Origin: Wenyingzhuangia heitensis
GTDB lineage: Bacteria; Bacteroidota; Bacteroidia; Flavobacteriales; Flavobacteriaceae
Reading direction: 5' to 3'
Assembly (NCBI RefSeq): GCF_011762155.1
Contig: NZ_JAASQL010000004.1
Coordinates: 1 to 64,000 of the forward strand
DNA length: 64,000 bases
Below, piece by piece: positions 29,553 through 38,642 of this stretch (within the stretch, counting starts at the first letter, position 1; every line of letters begins with the position of its first letter). The notes under the pieces are model-generated. The model was given only the letters and a program-made list of their open reading frames with translations. It had not been told where the DNA came from and made no database searches. The translations under genes were made by a program, and so were the position numbers.

Positions 29553-30569
29553 ATGATCAACTTTATGTCTTATTTTTACAACCTTTTTCTAATTTCAATC
29601 ACATTACTTTCTACAGGTAATTTACTCTCTCAAAATAAAGGAGATTCGTTTATAAAACAAGCTTCTTTTTACCATGAAAATGATGCTTTTTTTGCTCCTA
29701 AAAATACAGATGATAATTACACAGCAGGGTTAAGATTAGATGTGGTAACTAAAGAGCTTAAATTTTGGCAACCCTTTTTTAAGTTAACAGGAAAAAATCC
29801 AAAATACTACAATCATTTTAATTTTGGATTTCAATCTTTTACGCCAACTAATATTAGTAATAGTGAGGTGATAACAAGTGATAGACCCTATGCATCTTAT
29901 ACTTTTTTAAGTTTAGGAAGAACACAATTGTTTAAAAATACTGTGTTTTATTCAGAGCTATCTATTGGTGCATTGGGATTGCCTTTGGCCAAAAGAGCTC
30001 AGATTTATATTCATAAGAAAAAGTTTTTAGGAACCGATAGACCTAGGCCTATGGGTTGGGACAATCAGATAGAAAATGGAGGAAGTTTGGCCATAAATTA
30101 TAAGGTGAATTATTTATATGTTTTTAATGATGCCATTTCTCATAATTATGTGATTCCATCAATACGTGTAATGGGAAATTTTGGTAACTATATTTCAGAT
30201 TTGTATGTAGGGACACAATTATCTTTGTTAAATATTAATTATAGCAATTCATCATTAAATTTTAACGAAAAAGTAGGGTATCATCATAAAAGAAATGGAA
30301 AAACAAGATTTAATATTTTTGTAGAGCCAGGTTTTAGATGGAATATATACAACCCAACGTTACAAGGAGCTTTGTTTTTGGATAATTCTGTTTATACCGT
30401 TGACAGATCTAAAATAAACAGTTTTCTATTTGATGTAAATTTAGGAATGAACTTAATTATTAAAGACGTGTTGGTTTTAAAATATACATTAACAAGAAGA
30501 ACACAAGAGTTTTCTTTTGGAAAACAATCTCACTGGTGGGGAGGTTTTGGTTTGGGGATTAAATTATAA
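29553..30569 (+). CDS. LpxR-like outer membrane lipid A 3'-O-deacylase family protein (DUF2219)
   Basis: A 338-residue exported protein with signal peptide about 5-27 (ending NLLSQ) and an alternating strand pattern typical of an outer membrane barrel. Motifs match the LpxR family: ENDAFF (N43, D44, equivalent to the calcium/active-site Asn-Asp), DDNYTAGLRLD, SDRPYASYTFLS, and GALGLPLAKRAQIYIH with the candidate catalytic H154. Salmonella LpxR removes the 3' acyloxyacyl group of lipid A. The same activity here is inferred from conserved residues. The actual start may be ATG 29565. It is a single gene between promoter and terminator. Confidence 0.8.
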   Translation: MINFMSYFYNLFLISITLLSTGNLLSQNKGDSFIKQASFYHENDAFFAPKNTDDNYTAGLRLDVVTKELKFWQPFFKLTGKNPKYYNHFNFGFQSFTPTNISNSEVITSDRPYASYTFLSLGRTQLFKNTVFYSELSIGALGLPLAKRAQIYIHKKKFLGTDRPRPMGWDNQIENGGSLAINYKVNYLYVFNDAISHNYVIPSIRVMGNFGNYISDLYVGTQLSLLNINYSNSSLNFNEKVGYHHKRNGKTRFNIFVEPGFRWNIYNPTLQGALFLDNSVYTVDRSKINSFLFDVNLGMNLIIKDVLVLKYTLTRRTQEFSFGKQSHWWGGFGLGIKL

Positions 30570-30598
30570 AAGCGATACCTAATAAAGATATCGCTTTT
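30568..30598. terminator. terminator after the LpxR-like gene
   Basis: AAAAGCGATA (30568-30577) pairs with TATCGCTTTT (30589-30598). The stem begins inside the stop codon and also faces the convergent TlpA-type gene. Confidence 0.75.
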
Positions 30599-30622
30599 AA
30601 GCGTACTGTTTTAAACCTAGAA

Positions 30623-31630
30623 TTAAGGTAGGTTTTTTAGCAATGTGTGTATTTGATCACTAGAAGGTCTTGGAGCATTTGCAGATACAATATTCCCCTC
30701 TGTATCTAACAAAATAAAACGAGGAATTCCCGTAATTTGGTAAGCTTCCATAAAATTATTGTCACCATTTGAAAATAGTTGAATACCTCCCATATCTTTG
30801 TCTTTAATCATGCTTTTCCATTTGTCTTTTAAGTTGGGATTGTCTACAGAAATACTTACAAATTTGATGTTTTTCTTGTGAAATTTAGTTTCTAGTTTTT
30901 TTAAGAAAGGAATTTCTGCGATACAAGGAGGACACCAAGTAGCCCAAACATCTATATAAACATAGTTTCCTTTTAAATCTGAAAGTTTGGTAGAACCACC
31001 TTTGTAATTTTCATAATCAAAAACAGGAGAAGTATCTCCTTTTTGTAAGCTAGCATCAATACCGTTAACTGTATTGTATTGATTGTTTAGATTTTCTATA
31101 AAAACAGTTAAGTTTTCTTTTTCAGTTTTGTTAACTAAAGGGTCTATGTCTGAATGATTTTTTAATAAATCTTCAATTTTTTGAACCATAGTATTAATAT
31201 AAGCATCAAAAGCAGTTTTGTCTAAGCTATTTATACTGTCTAATTTTTCAAATACATCTTGGGTGATTAATTCTCTTTTAAGTAAATAATTGTTTACTTT
31301 TTTTCCGTTACCACTATAACGAATGCTTTTATGAAAATCATTTACATCTACATTAATTTCTAAATTGGTGTTTTTGTTTAGGAATAAAGTTTTTCCTTGG
31401 TTTCCTATTTGAAAGTATGCAAATTCACCATCAATATTAATAGTGTCTTTAAAGACTCCATTTTCTATTTTAATGTTTTTTACATTGTCTTTAGTTCTTA
31501 AAACTACTTCTGTAATAGAGCTAGGTAGGTTTTCTATTTTTCCTTCTATACTAGCGTGTTTAGGGCTGTTGGTACAAGCAATTGTTAACAACGTTGTACT
31601 AGCCACAAATATTTTTTTTAAATACTTCAT
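30623..31630 (-). CDS. TlpA/ResA-like thiol-disulfide lipoprotein with N-terminal DUF4369-type domain
   Basis: A 335-residue lipoprotein with a lipobox (LLTIAC) after a short signal peptide. Residues about 25-130 resemble the DUF4369 domain common in Bacteroidota (SIEGKIENLPSSI, FAYFQIGNQGKTLFLN). Residues about 190-335 form a thioredoxin fold with WATWCPPCIAEIPFLKKLE and the cis-proline loop GIPRFILLD. Such proteins act as periplasmic thiol reductases or oxidases, for example in cytochrome c maturation. The specific partner is unknown. It is a single gene. Confidence 0.85.
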   Translation of the reverse strand: MKYLKKIFVASTTLLTIACTNSPKHASIEGKIENLPSSITEVVLRTKDNVKNIKIENGVFKDTINIDGEFAYFQIGNQGKTLFLNKNTNLEINVDVNDFHKSIRYSGNGKKVNNYLLKRELITQDVFEKLDSINSLDKTAFDAYINTMVQKIEDLLKNHSDIDPLVNKTEKENLTVFIENLNNQYNTVNGIDASLQKGDTSPVFDYENYKGGSTKLSDLKGNYVYIDVWATWCPPCIAEIPFLKKLETKFHKKNIKFVSISVDNPNLKDKWKSMIKDKDMGGIQLFSNGDNNFMEAYQITGIPRFILLDTEGNIVSANAPRPSSDQIHTLLKNLP

Positions 31631-31728
31631 TTCTTAATTTCTATGGTAAATCTATTGACCTTTTTGTAGCATATATCGAGCCAAAAAAGAGAAATCTAAA
31701 TTTTAAGTTTATAAAATCTAAGATATAA

Positions 31729-31760
31729 AAAAACACCTCTGCAATAACAGAGGTGTTTTA
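31729..31760 (-). terminator. terminator after the pyruvate dehydrogenase E2 gene
   Basis: AAACACCTCTG (31731-31741) pairs with CAGAGGTGTTT (31748-31758), with A/T runs on both sides. Confidence 0.8.
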
Positions 31761-31779
31761 AATATGTATATAAAACTGC

Positions 31780-33423
31780 TTAGGCAATCATAGTAACAGG
31801 ATTCTCTATAAATTGTTTTAAAGTATTTAAGAAAGCTGCACCAACGGCACCGTCAATAGTTCTGTGATCACAAGACAATGTTAAGTTCATTACATTACCA
31901 ACAACAATTTCTCCATTTTTTACAACAGGCTTTTGTTTAATCCCACCTACAGATAAAATTGCAGAGTTTGGTTGGTTAATAATAGATGTAAAGTTGTCTA
32001 CACCAAACATACCCAAGTTAGAAACCGTAAATGTACTACCAGACATTTCTGCAGGAGTTAATTTTTTGTTTTTAGCTTTGATTGCTAAGTCTTTTACTTC
32101 AGCACCAATTTGAGTTAAACTTTTTGTATCTGTAAAAGGAATTACAGGAACAACTAGTCCGTCTTCAATAGCAACAGCAACACCAATAGCAATATGCTCG
32201 TTATAGATTGTTTTTTCAACAGTCCATTCCGTGTTAATTTGTGGGTGTTTTTTAATCGCCATTGCAGAAGCTTTTACAACTAAATCGTTGAAAGAAACTT
32301 TAGTGTCTGGCAATTCGTTAATTTGCTTACGAGAAGCAATAGCATTGTCCATATCAACATCTAAGCTGATGGTAAAGTTTACGTTTTCTGTTTGAGACTT
32401 ATCTAGAGCTCTAGCAATAGCTTTACGCATGTTAGAGTTTTTCTCTTCTCTTTGGCTAACTTCTCCTACTGGTGCAGCAGGTGCAGTAGCTTTAGGAGAA
32501 GGAGCAGCTTCGGTAGCAGGAACGTAGTTTTCAATATCTACTTTCACAATTCTTCCACCTTCACCAGTTCCAACAACTTTTGCTAAGTTAATTCCTTTTT
32601 CTTCAGCTAAAGCTTTTGCTAAAGGAGAAGCAACTATACGTCCATTTTCAGAATCAATAGCGCTTACTTTTTTAGTAGCCGTAGGAGTAGCTGCTTTAGG
32701 AGTCTCCGTTTTACTGGGAGCAGGAGCAGCAGTTTTAGGAGCTTCTGTTTTAGGAGCTTCTTTTGCAGGTGTACTAGGAGCTGTTCCAAAGTTAGCAGCA
32801 ACAGCAGAAACATCAGTTCCGGCTTCACCAATAATAGCTAATAAACTATCTACAGGAGCCGTTTCACCTTCTTGCAATCCAATGTATAATAAAGTTCCTT
32901 CGTTAAAAGATTCAAACTCCATGGTAGCTTTATCAGTTTCAATTTCAGCAAGAATATCACCTTCTTCTACTTTGTCACCTACCTTTTTTAACCATGATGC
33001 TACAGTACCATCTGTCATAGTATCACTTAATCTTGGCATTGTAACTATTGTTACACCATCAGGAATAGCAGCTGCTTCTGTAGCAGGAGCTGCTTCTTCT
33101 TTTTCCGGAGTAGCAGGAGTTTCTTCAGTAGTAGCTTCTGCAGCAGGTGCAGAGTCACCATCTAACAATCCAGTAATGTCTTCACCTTCATCACCAATAA
33201 TAGCTAATAAGCTATCTACAGGAGCGGTATCACCTTCTTGTAATCCAATGTGTAATAAAGTACCTTCGTTAAAAGACTCGAATTCCATGGTAGCTTTATC
33301 TGTTTCAATTTCTGCTAAAATGTCTCCTTCTTCTATTTTATCACCAACTTTCTTAAGCCATTGAGCAACTGTACCTTCGGTCATAGTATCACTCAAACGT
33401 GGCATTGTAACTATTGTAGCCAT
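31780..33423 (-). CDS. pdhC: pyruvate dehydrogenase complex E2, dihydrolipoamide acetyltransferase (two lipoyl domains)
   Basis: The E2 core of the complex transfers acetyl groups to CoA. The 547-residue protein has two almost identical lipoyl domains (about 1-80 and 123-202), each with ETDKATMEF; the lipoylated lysines are K43 and K165. Ala/Pro/Thr/Glu-rich linkers separate them. A peripheral-subunit-binding domain follows (about 258-295; VASPLAKALAEEKGINL, GTGEGGRIVKVDI). The catalytic domain (about 325-547) ends with LSCDHRTIDGAVGAAFL carrying the catalytic histidine. It is cotranscribed downstream of the E1-alpha gene with a 15-base gap. E1-beta and E3 are not in the window. Confidence 0.95.
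   Translation of the reverse strand: MATIVTMPRLSDTMTEGTVAQWLKKVGDKIEEGDILAEIETDKATMEFESFNEGTLLHIGLQEGDTAPVDSLLAIIGDEGEDITGLLDGDSAPAAEATTEETPATPEKEEAAPATEAAAIPDGVTIVTMPRLSDTMTDGTVASWLKKVGDKVEEGDILAEIETDKATMEFESFNEGTLLYIGLQEGETAPVDSLLAIIGEAGTDVSAVAANFGTAPSTPAKEAPKTEAPKTAAPAPSKTETPKAATPTATKKVSAIDSENGRIVASPLAKALAEEKGINLAKVVGTGEGGRIVKVDIENYVPATEAAPSPKATAPAAPVGEVSQREEKNSNMRKAIARALDKSQTENVNFTISLDVDMDNAIASRKQINELPDTKVSFNDLVVKASAMAIKKHPQINTEWTVEKTIYNEHIAIGVAVAIEDGLVVPVIPFTDTKSLTQIGAEVKDLAIKAKNKKLTPAEMSGSTFTVSNLGMFGVDNFTSIINQPNSAILSVGGIKQKPVVKNGEIVVGNVMNLTLSCDHRTIDGAVGAAFLNTLKQFIENPVTMIA
32818..33057 (-). repeat. second copy of the duplicated lipoyl-domain coding segment
   Basis: This 240-base stretch is a near-copy of 33184-33423 in the same gene, encoding the two lipoyl domains. 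The offset is 366 bases. It reflects an internal duplication. Confidence 0.8.
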
Positions 33424-33438
33424 ATTATTTTTCTTGGA

Positions 33439-34437
33439 TTATTTATGTTTTACAAATGGATAATTTTCTTGCTCATATACCATATCGTATAATTGTTGCT
33501 TGTCTGGGTATGGAGATTCTTCAGCAAATTTTTCACATTCAGCAACTTTAGCTTTCACGTCTTTTTCTACTTGTTTAATTTCCTCTTCAGTTAAATATTC
33601 TTCTTTTTTAATAACGTCTAACACTTGAGTGATAGGGTCAATTTTTTTGTATTCAGCAACTTCATCTTTTGTACGATAATGTTGTGCATCCGACATAGAG
33701 TGACCTCTATAACGGTAAGTTTTCATTTCTAAGAAAGTTGGTCCATCACCTCTACGAGCTCTGTCCATAGCTTCGTCCATAGCTTCGGCAACTTTAATAG
33801 GATCCATTCCGTCTACAGGTCCACAAGGCATTTCGTATCCTAAACCTAATTTCCAAATATCTTGGTGGTTTGCAGTACGCTCTACAGAAGTACCCATTGC
33901 ATATCCATTGTTTTCTACAATAAATACAACTGGTAATTTCCAAAGCATTGCCATATTAAAAGTTTCATGAAGTGACCCTTGACGAGCAGCACCATCACCA
34001 AAACAACAAATAGTAACTCCACCAGTATTGTGGTATTTATCACCAAAAGCCATACCAGCACCTAAAGGAATTTGTCCACCAACAATACCATGTCCTCCGT
34101 AGAAACCTTTTTCTTTAGAGAAAATATGCATAGAACCTCCCATACCATGAGAAGTACCAGTTACTTTTCCATACAACTCGGCCATTACTCTTTTAGGATC
34201 TACTCCCATACCAATTGGTTGTACGTGGTTACGATAAGCAGTAATCATTTTATCTTTACCTCCTAATTCCATAACATGCAAACATCCTGCTAAAATTGCT
34301 TCTTGACCGTTGTAAAGGTGTAAGAATCCTCTAACTTTTTGTTGAATGTAAACTGCTGCCAATTTATCTTCAAACTTTCTCCAGAAAAGCATGTCCTTAT
34401 ACCAGTTGATGTAGGTTTCTTTGGTGATTTCTTTCAT
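33439..34437 (-). CDS. pdhA: pyruvate dehydrogenase E1 component, alpha subunit
   Basis: This thiamine diphosphate enzyme subunit decarboxylates pyruvate. The 332 residues carry the E1-alpha features: MITAYRNHVQPIGMGVDP, GKVTGTSHGMGGSMHIF, the ThDP-binding GDGAARQGSLHETFNMA with ENNGYAMGTSVERTANHQ, and the phosphorylation-loop-like YRYRGHSMSDAQHYRTKDEV. The partner E1-beta gene is not adjacent, which is common in flavobacteria. It is the first gene of a two-gene operon with E2; its -7 element is at 34514-34521, leaving a leader of about 70 bases. Confidence 0.95.
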   Translation of the reverse strand: MKEITKETYINWYKDMLFWRKFEDKLAAVYIQQKVRGFLHLYNGQEAILAGCLHVMELGGKDKMITAYRNHVQPIGMGVDPKRVMAELYGKVTGTSHGMGGSMHIFSKEKGFYGGHGIVGGQIPLGAGMAFGDKYHNTGGVTICCFGDGAARQGSLHETFNMAMLWKLPVVFIVENNGYAMGTSVERTANHQDIWKLGLGYEMPCGPVDGMDPIKVAEAMDEAMDRARRGDGPTFLEMKTYRYRGHSMSDAQHYRTKDEVAEYKKIDPITQVLDVIKKEEYLTEEEIKQVEKDVKAKVAECEKFAEESPYPDKQQLYDMVYEQENYPFVKHK

Positions 34438-34513
34438 GATTTAATTTAAATTATTACAATAAGTAAACTAAGTATTGCTACATAGTTTGGTGTTTTTATT
34501 CGTCGAATAGAGG

Positions 34514-34521
34514 CAAAAATA
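34514..34521 (-). promoter_or_regulatory. pdhA-pdhC promoter -7 element
   Basis: The minus strand reads TATTTTTG, a perfect TAnnTTTG match, 76 bases upstream of the pdhA start. Confidence 0.5.
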
Positions 34522-34759
34522 AGACATTATCACTAAGTAATAAACATATGAAACGACTTTTTTAAGTGCTCGCTTTTAAGATTTTACAGCCTTTTAGAAA
34601 ACATAGGTTTGAATTTCGTGAGAGGTGTAATAGGTGTTTTGTTTATCTTGTTGTTATTTAGTGTTTTATCTTGTTTTTTGAAGTGTTTTTTTATTGTTGA
34701 ATATCGTCAAAATAGATTTTAAAAAAAAGTGGTTTTTTAAAAAAAATGAAGATTCAAAC

Positions 34760-34796
34760 AAAAAGGCTATCAATGTTTAATTGATAGCCTTTTTTG
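34760..34796 (-). terminator. gcvP terminator
   Basis: A perfect 14-bp stem (34760-34773 with 34781-34794, GGCTATCAA core) with a 7-base loop and A/T runs lies 20 bases beyond the gcvP stop. Confidence 0.85.
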
Positions 34797-34814
34797 TAAG
34801 AGGTGTTTTTTAGT

Positions 34815-37658
34815 TTACATATAACTTTCTATAGGTTCACAAGAACATACTAAGTTCCTATCACCATAGGCATCATCAACTCTACGAACCGTAGGCCAGA
34901 ATTTATTGTCTGCTATTTCTTTTAGAGGATAAGCTGCTTTGTTTCTAGAATAGCTAAAATTCCATTCATCAGAAGTTAACATTTTTTGTGTGTGAGGAGC
35001 GTTTTTAAGAATAGAACTTTCATCGTGATTTTCTAATTCATCAATTTCGGCTTTGATACTTATCATAGCATTGATAAAAGTATCTAACTCTTCTTTGTTT
35101 TCACTTTCTGTAGGCTCTATCATTAAGGTTCCTGCTACGGGAAAAGATACCGTTGGAGCATGAAAACCATAATCCATTAAACGTTTGGCAACATCAACAA
35201 CTTCTATTCCTTTAGTCTTAAATTGTCTAAAGTCAACAATCATTTCATGAGCACAAAATCCATTTTCTCCAGAATATAAAATAGTGTATTCTGCTTCTAA
35301 TTTAGTTTTGATATAATTGGCATTTAAAATAGCATTTTGAGTAGCCGATTTTAATCCTTTAGCTCCTAACATTTTAATATAACCATAGGATATTAAACAA
35401 ACCAATGCAGATCCCCAAGGAGCTGCAGATATGGCCTTAATTCCATTTTCTCCTCCTGTGTTAATTACTGGGTTTGAAGGTAAAAAAGGAGCTAAGTGCT
35501 CTACCACACAAATAGGTCCTACTCCAGGTCCACCACCTCCGTGAGGAATGGCAAATGTTTTGTGTAGGTTTAAGTGACAAACATCTGCACCAATAGTTGC
35601 AGGATTTGTTAAACCTACTTGTGCATTCATGTTGGCACCATCCATATAAACTTGTCCTCCGTTATCGTGAATTAGTTGGGTGATTTCTTTAATACCACTT
35701 TCAAAAACTCCGTGGGTAGAAGGATACGTAACCATTAAACAAGATAAATTATCCTTATGTAAAATGGCTTTTTCTCTTAAGTCATTAATGTCAATATTTC
35801 CATCTTCGGTAGCTTTGGTTACTACTACTTTCATTCCAGCCATTACTGCAGATGCAGGATTGGTTCCGTGAGCAGAAGATGGAATTAAACAGATGTTTCT
35901 GTGATGATTGTTTTTAGATTCGTGATAGGCTTTTATAACTAAAAGTCCAGCATATTCTCCTTGTGCACCAGAGTTTGGTTGTAAAGAAGTTGCGTAGAAT
36001 CCTGTAATCTCATTTAAATCATTTTCTAAACCTCGCAAAACTTCTTGATATCCTTGGGCTTGTTCAACGGGTACAAAAGGATGAATGTTTCCCCAGTTAG
36101 GCCAACTTAAAGGTAGCATTTCTGAGGCAGCATTTAATTTCATAGTACAAGATCCTAAAGAAATCATAGAGTGATTTAAAGATAAATCTTTACGTTCTAA
36201 TTTTTTAATATAACGCATCATTGCTGTTTCAGAATGATAGGTGTTAAATACAGGATTAGTTAAATAATCCGAAGTTCTTTTGAATTCTGGTTTTACATCA
36301 ACTTCTTGTAATTCATGAATTTCGGTAAAGTTTTTACCGGTAGCTTTGGCTAAAATTCTTACAATCTCGTTAATATCATGCAAGTTAGTTGTTTCGTTAA
36401 CAGCTATGCTAATAGATGTTTCTGAGTTGTATAAAAAGTTAACATGTAATAATTCTGCAATTTCTTTTACTTTACTTGCAGATGGAACAGTTATATTAAG
36501 TGTGTCAAAAAACACTTGATTAACTTGTTCTAAACCTAATTGTTTTAGCGTAACGTTAAGTGTATGTGTGTGATTTAATATTTTATGGGCAATGTGTTTT
36601 AATCCTTTTGCTCCATGAAAAACACCATACATACCTGCCATAACAGCTAATAAAACTTGAGCAGTACATATGTTGGAAGTTGCTTTTTCTCTTTTAATAT
36701 GTTGTTCTCTAGTTTGTAGAGCCATACGCAAAGCACGATTTCCATCTAGATCTTTAGTAACTCCAATAATTCTACCAGGTAGAGATCTTTTGTAAGCTTC
36801 TTTAGTTGCAAAATAGGCAGCATGTGGTCCTCCGTACCCCATAGGTATACCAAAACGTTGTGTTGTTCCTACTACAATATCTGCTCCCCACTCTCCTGGA
36901 GGGGTTAGTAGTGTTAGACTTAATAAATCTGCAGCCACTGCAATTCTAGCTTCTGCTTGGTTTGCGTTTTTTACAAAATTAGTATAATCAATTACTTTTC
37001 CGTTTTTACCTGGGTATTGAACCAATCCACCAAATACATCTTCTGAGAAATTAAAGTTTTCATGATTTCCAATAATCAAATCAATATGTAAAGGTGTTGC
37101 TCTAGAAATTAAAACATCAATAGTTTGTGGCAATACATTGTCTGATACAAAAAACTGCAATGCATTGTTTTTCTTTTGTGTTCTGGTTCTGGTATTAAAT
37201 AACAAAATCATGGCTTCGGCTGCTGCTGTACCCTCATCTAATAAAGAAGCATTGGCAATTTCCATTCCTGTTAAATCGGTCACCATAGTTTGGTAATTTA
37301 ACAAAGCCTCTAACCTACCTTGAGCTATTTCTGCTTGGTATGGAGTGTAAGCAGTATACCAACCTGGATTTTCTAAAACATTACGCTGAATAACTCCAGG
37401 AGTAATTGTAGGATGGTAGCCTAAACCTATGTAGTTTTTAAATAATTTATTTTTTACAGATAGTTTTTGAATATGATCCATGTATTCATACTCACTAAGT
37501 GCGGTATCTAATTGTAAGTCTTGTTGTAAACGGATGTCACTAGGAACGGTTAAGTTTACCAGTTCTTCCATTGAGTTTACATTTATTTGAGCAAGCATTT
37601 GTGCTTGTTCCTCTGTATTTGGACCTATATGTCTGTTAGCAAAAACATCTGTTTTCAT
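34815..37658 (-). CDS. gcvP: glycine dehydrogenase (decarboxylating), P-protein of the glycine cleavage system
   Basis: This PLP enzyme decarboxylates glycine and passes the aminomethyl group to lipoylated GcvH. The 947 residues hold both halves of the fused P-protein: the N-terminal half with NVLENPGWYTAYTPYQAEIAQGRLEA, split below 20 here as FANRHIG and TPYQAEIAQGR, and the catalytic C-terminal half with the PLP lysine in HLNLHKTFAIPHGGGGPG. SLGSCTMKLNAASEM is also diagnostic. The start at 37658 (MKTDVFANRHIG) is chosen because the family begins here; an upstream in-frame ATG at 37688 adds ten residues with no homology. gcvT and gcvH are elsewhere. It is divergent from the UbiA-like gene. 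Confidence 0.96.
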   Translation of the reverse strand: MKTDVFANRHIGPNTEEQAQMLAQINVNSMEELVNLTVPSDIRLQQDLQLDTALSEYEYMDHIQKLSVKNKLFKNYIGLGYHPTITPGVIQRNVLENPGWYTAYTPYQAEIAQGRLEALLNYQTMVTDLTGMEIANASLLDEGTAAAEAMILLFNTRTRTQKKNNALQFFVSDNVLPQTIDVLISRATPLHIDLIIGNHENFNFSEDVFGGLVQYPGKNGKVIDYTNFVKNANQAEARIAVAADLLSLTLLTPPGEWGADIVVGTTQRFGIPMGYGGPHAAYFATKEAYKRSLPGRIIGVTKDLDGNRALRMALQTREQHIKREKATSNICTAQVLLAVMAGMYGVFHGAKGLKHIAHKILNHTHTLNVTLKQLGLEQVNQVFFDTLNITVPSASKVKEIAELLHVNFLYNSETSISIAVNETTNLHDINEIVRILAKATGKNFTEIHELQEVDVKPEFKRTSDYLTNPVFNTYHSETAMMRYIKKLERKDLSLNHSMISLGSCTMKLNAASEMLPLSWPNWGNIHPFVPVEQAQGYQEVLRGLENDLNEITGFYATSLQPNSGAQGEYAGLLVIKAYHESKNNHHRNICLIPSSAHGTNPASAVMAGMKVVVTKATEDGNIDINDLREKAILHKDNLSCLMVTYPSTHGVFESGIKEITQLIHDNGGQVYMDGANMNAQVGLTNPATIGADVCHLNLHKTFAIPHGGGGPGVGPICVVEHLAPFLPSNPVINTGGENGIKAISAAPWGSALVCLISYGYIKMLGAKGLKSATQNAILNANYIKTKLEAEYTILYSGENGFCAHEMIVDFRQFKTKGIEVVDVAKRLMDYGFHAPTVSFPVAGTLMIEPTESENKEELDTFINAMISIKAEIDELENHDESSILKNAPHTQKMLTSDEWNFSYSRNKAAYPLKEIADNKFWPTVRRVDDAYGDRNLVCSCEPIESYM

Positions 37659-37685
37659 GCGAAAAGAATAAAAATTTGAAAGACA

Positions 37686-37693
37686 CAAAAATA
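37686..37693 (-). promoter_or_regulatory. gcvP promoter -7 element
   Basis: The minus strand reads TATTTTTG, a perfect TAnnTTTG match, 27 bases before the chosen gcvP start. This supports the start at 37658 over 37688, which would be upstream of the expected transcription start. Confidence 0.55.
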
Positions 37694-37777
37694 GGGATAA
37701 TAAAAGTTTTATTTTTGATTAAGAATTAAATGTTTTAAGCAATTTTGCATCACTTTGTTGATAAGTCTATTTGTTAA

Positions 37778-38590
37778 ATGAAAATTTTTAAAATTTTGTT
37801 TCAGTTTTATGTGTTTAGCAACTTGCATGTGTCTATTGCTGTTTGTTGTTTGGTACAAATTACCGGAACCCTTTTTAAGGTTGATGTGTTTTATGAATCT
37901 CTTTTATTAGCTTTTTCTACGTTTGTTGCGTATCATTTAATTAGATATTTAAATAGGTTTAAATATGGAAAAGTTCATCTTTTAGATCGTTTTAGCAATC
38001 AATACAAAAGGGCTATTGTTGTAATGAATGTTGTTGCTTTTTTGGGATCTATAATTCTTTTTTTTCAATTTAAATTTTTAGAATTATTAAGATTGATTCC
38101 CTTTGGGGTTGTGACTTTATTTTATGCTTTTAGTTTTTTAAATATACATGGAGAACGTTATTCTTTGAGGTATATTCCCGGATTAAAAATTTTTATTATT
38201 GCATTTGTGTGGGCTGGGGTAGTGGTGTTTTTTATGTTAGATTTTAGTAAGCAAACCTTTCTTTATTTTTTAGAGTTGATGTTTTTTGTAGTTGCTTTAA
38301 CACTTCCTTTTGATATAAGAGATTATAATTTTGACATTGATAAAATAAAAACATTGCCTATTGTATTGGGAGTGAAAAACACCAAATTTTTAGGGAGTAT
38401 TTTACTGTTTGTGTCTACAGCGTTGCATTTTTATAATTTTGGTTATCATGGGTTTTGGGAATTTACATGTGTTAATATAGTATTGCTAATAATGTTGTTG
38501 TTCTCTAGAACAAAACAATCTACCTATTATGCTTCTTTTTGGATAGAAGGAGTACCTATTTTATATTATTTAATTGTGATATATACATAA
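37778..38590 (+). CDS. UbiA-like integral membrane protein with only the second Asp-rich motif
   Basis: This 270-residue protein has about eight predicted membrane helices. The region 179-189 reads DIRDYNFDIDK followed by KTLPIVLGVK, which matches the second Asp-rich motif (DxxDxxxD with K-T-L-P) of UbiA-type prenyltransferases. The position of the first motif (NDxxDxxxD, expected near residues 50-65) instead reads YLNRFKYGK, without the required aspartates. It may therefore be a diverged family member with a different or lost prenyl-diphosphate chemistry. It stands alone: divergent from gcvP, convergent with the YceI gene across a terminator. Confidence 0.7.
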   Translation: MKIFKILFQFYVFSNLHVSIAVCCLVQITGTLFKVDVFYESLLLAFSTFVAYHLIRYLNRFKYGKVHLLDRFSNQYKRAIVVMNVVAFLGSIILFFQFKFLELLRLIPFGVVTLFYAFSFLNIHGERYSLRYIPGLKIFIIAFVWAGVVVFFMLDFSKQTFLYFLELMFFVVALTLPFDIRDYNFDIDKIKTLPIVLGVKNTKFLGSILLFVSTALHFYNFGYHGFWEFTCVNIVLLIMLLFSRTKQSTYYASFWIEGVPILYYLIVIYT

Positions 38591-38622
38591 AAAAAACCTC
38601 TACAAGCTGTAGAGGTTTTTTT
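38591..38622. terminator. bidirectional terminator between the UbiA-like gene and the YceI gene
   Basis: AAAACCTCTACA pairs with TGTAGAGGTTTT across a 3-base loop with T/A runs. Confidence 0.85.
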
Positions 38623-38642
38623 ATAAGAATTTGATCTGTGTA

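Larger units (their letters stand above)
34438..34814. other. 377-base intergenic region between pdhA and gcvP
   Basis: It contains the pdhA promoter (34514-34521) and the gcvP terminator (34760-34796). Between them lies T-rich sequence with an imperfect doublet of the form TTTATCTTGTT (around 34640 and 34670) and only tiny reading frames. No gene or RNA is recognised. Confidence 0.6.

Noticed and set aside
32882-33364. 160-codon open frame on the plus strand across the E2 gene
   Set aside because: It is the antisense of the lipoyl domains and the Ala/Pro-rich linker; its repeated serine-rich protein mirrors the duplication and has no gene-like features.
34630-34700. Imperfect direct repeats in T-rich sequence upstream of the gcvP terminator
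   Set aside because: Only two short low-complexity copies; consistent with chance in T-rich DNA.
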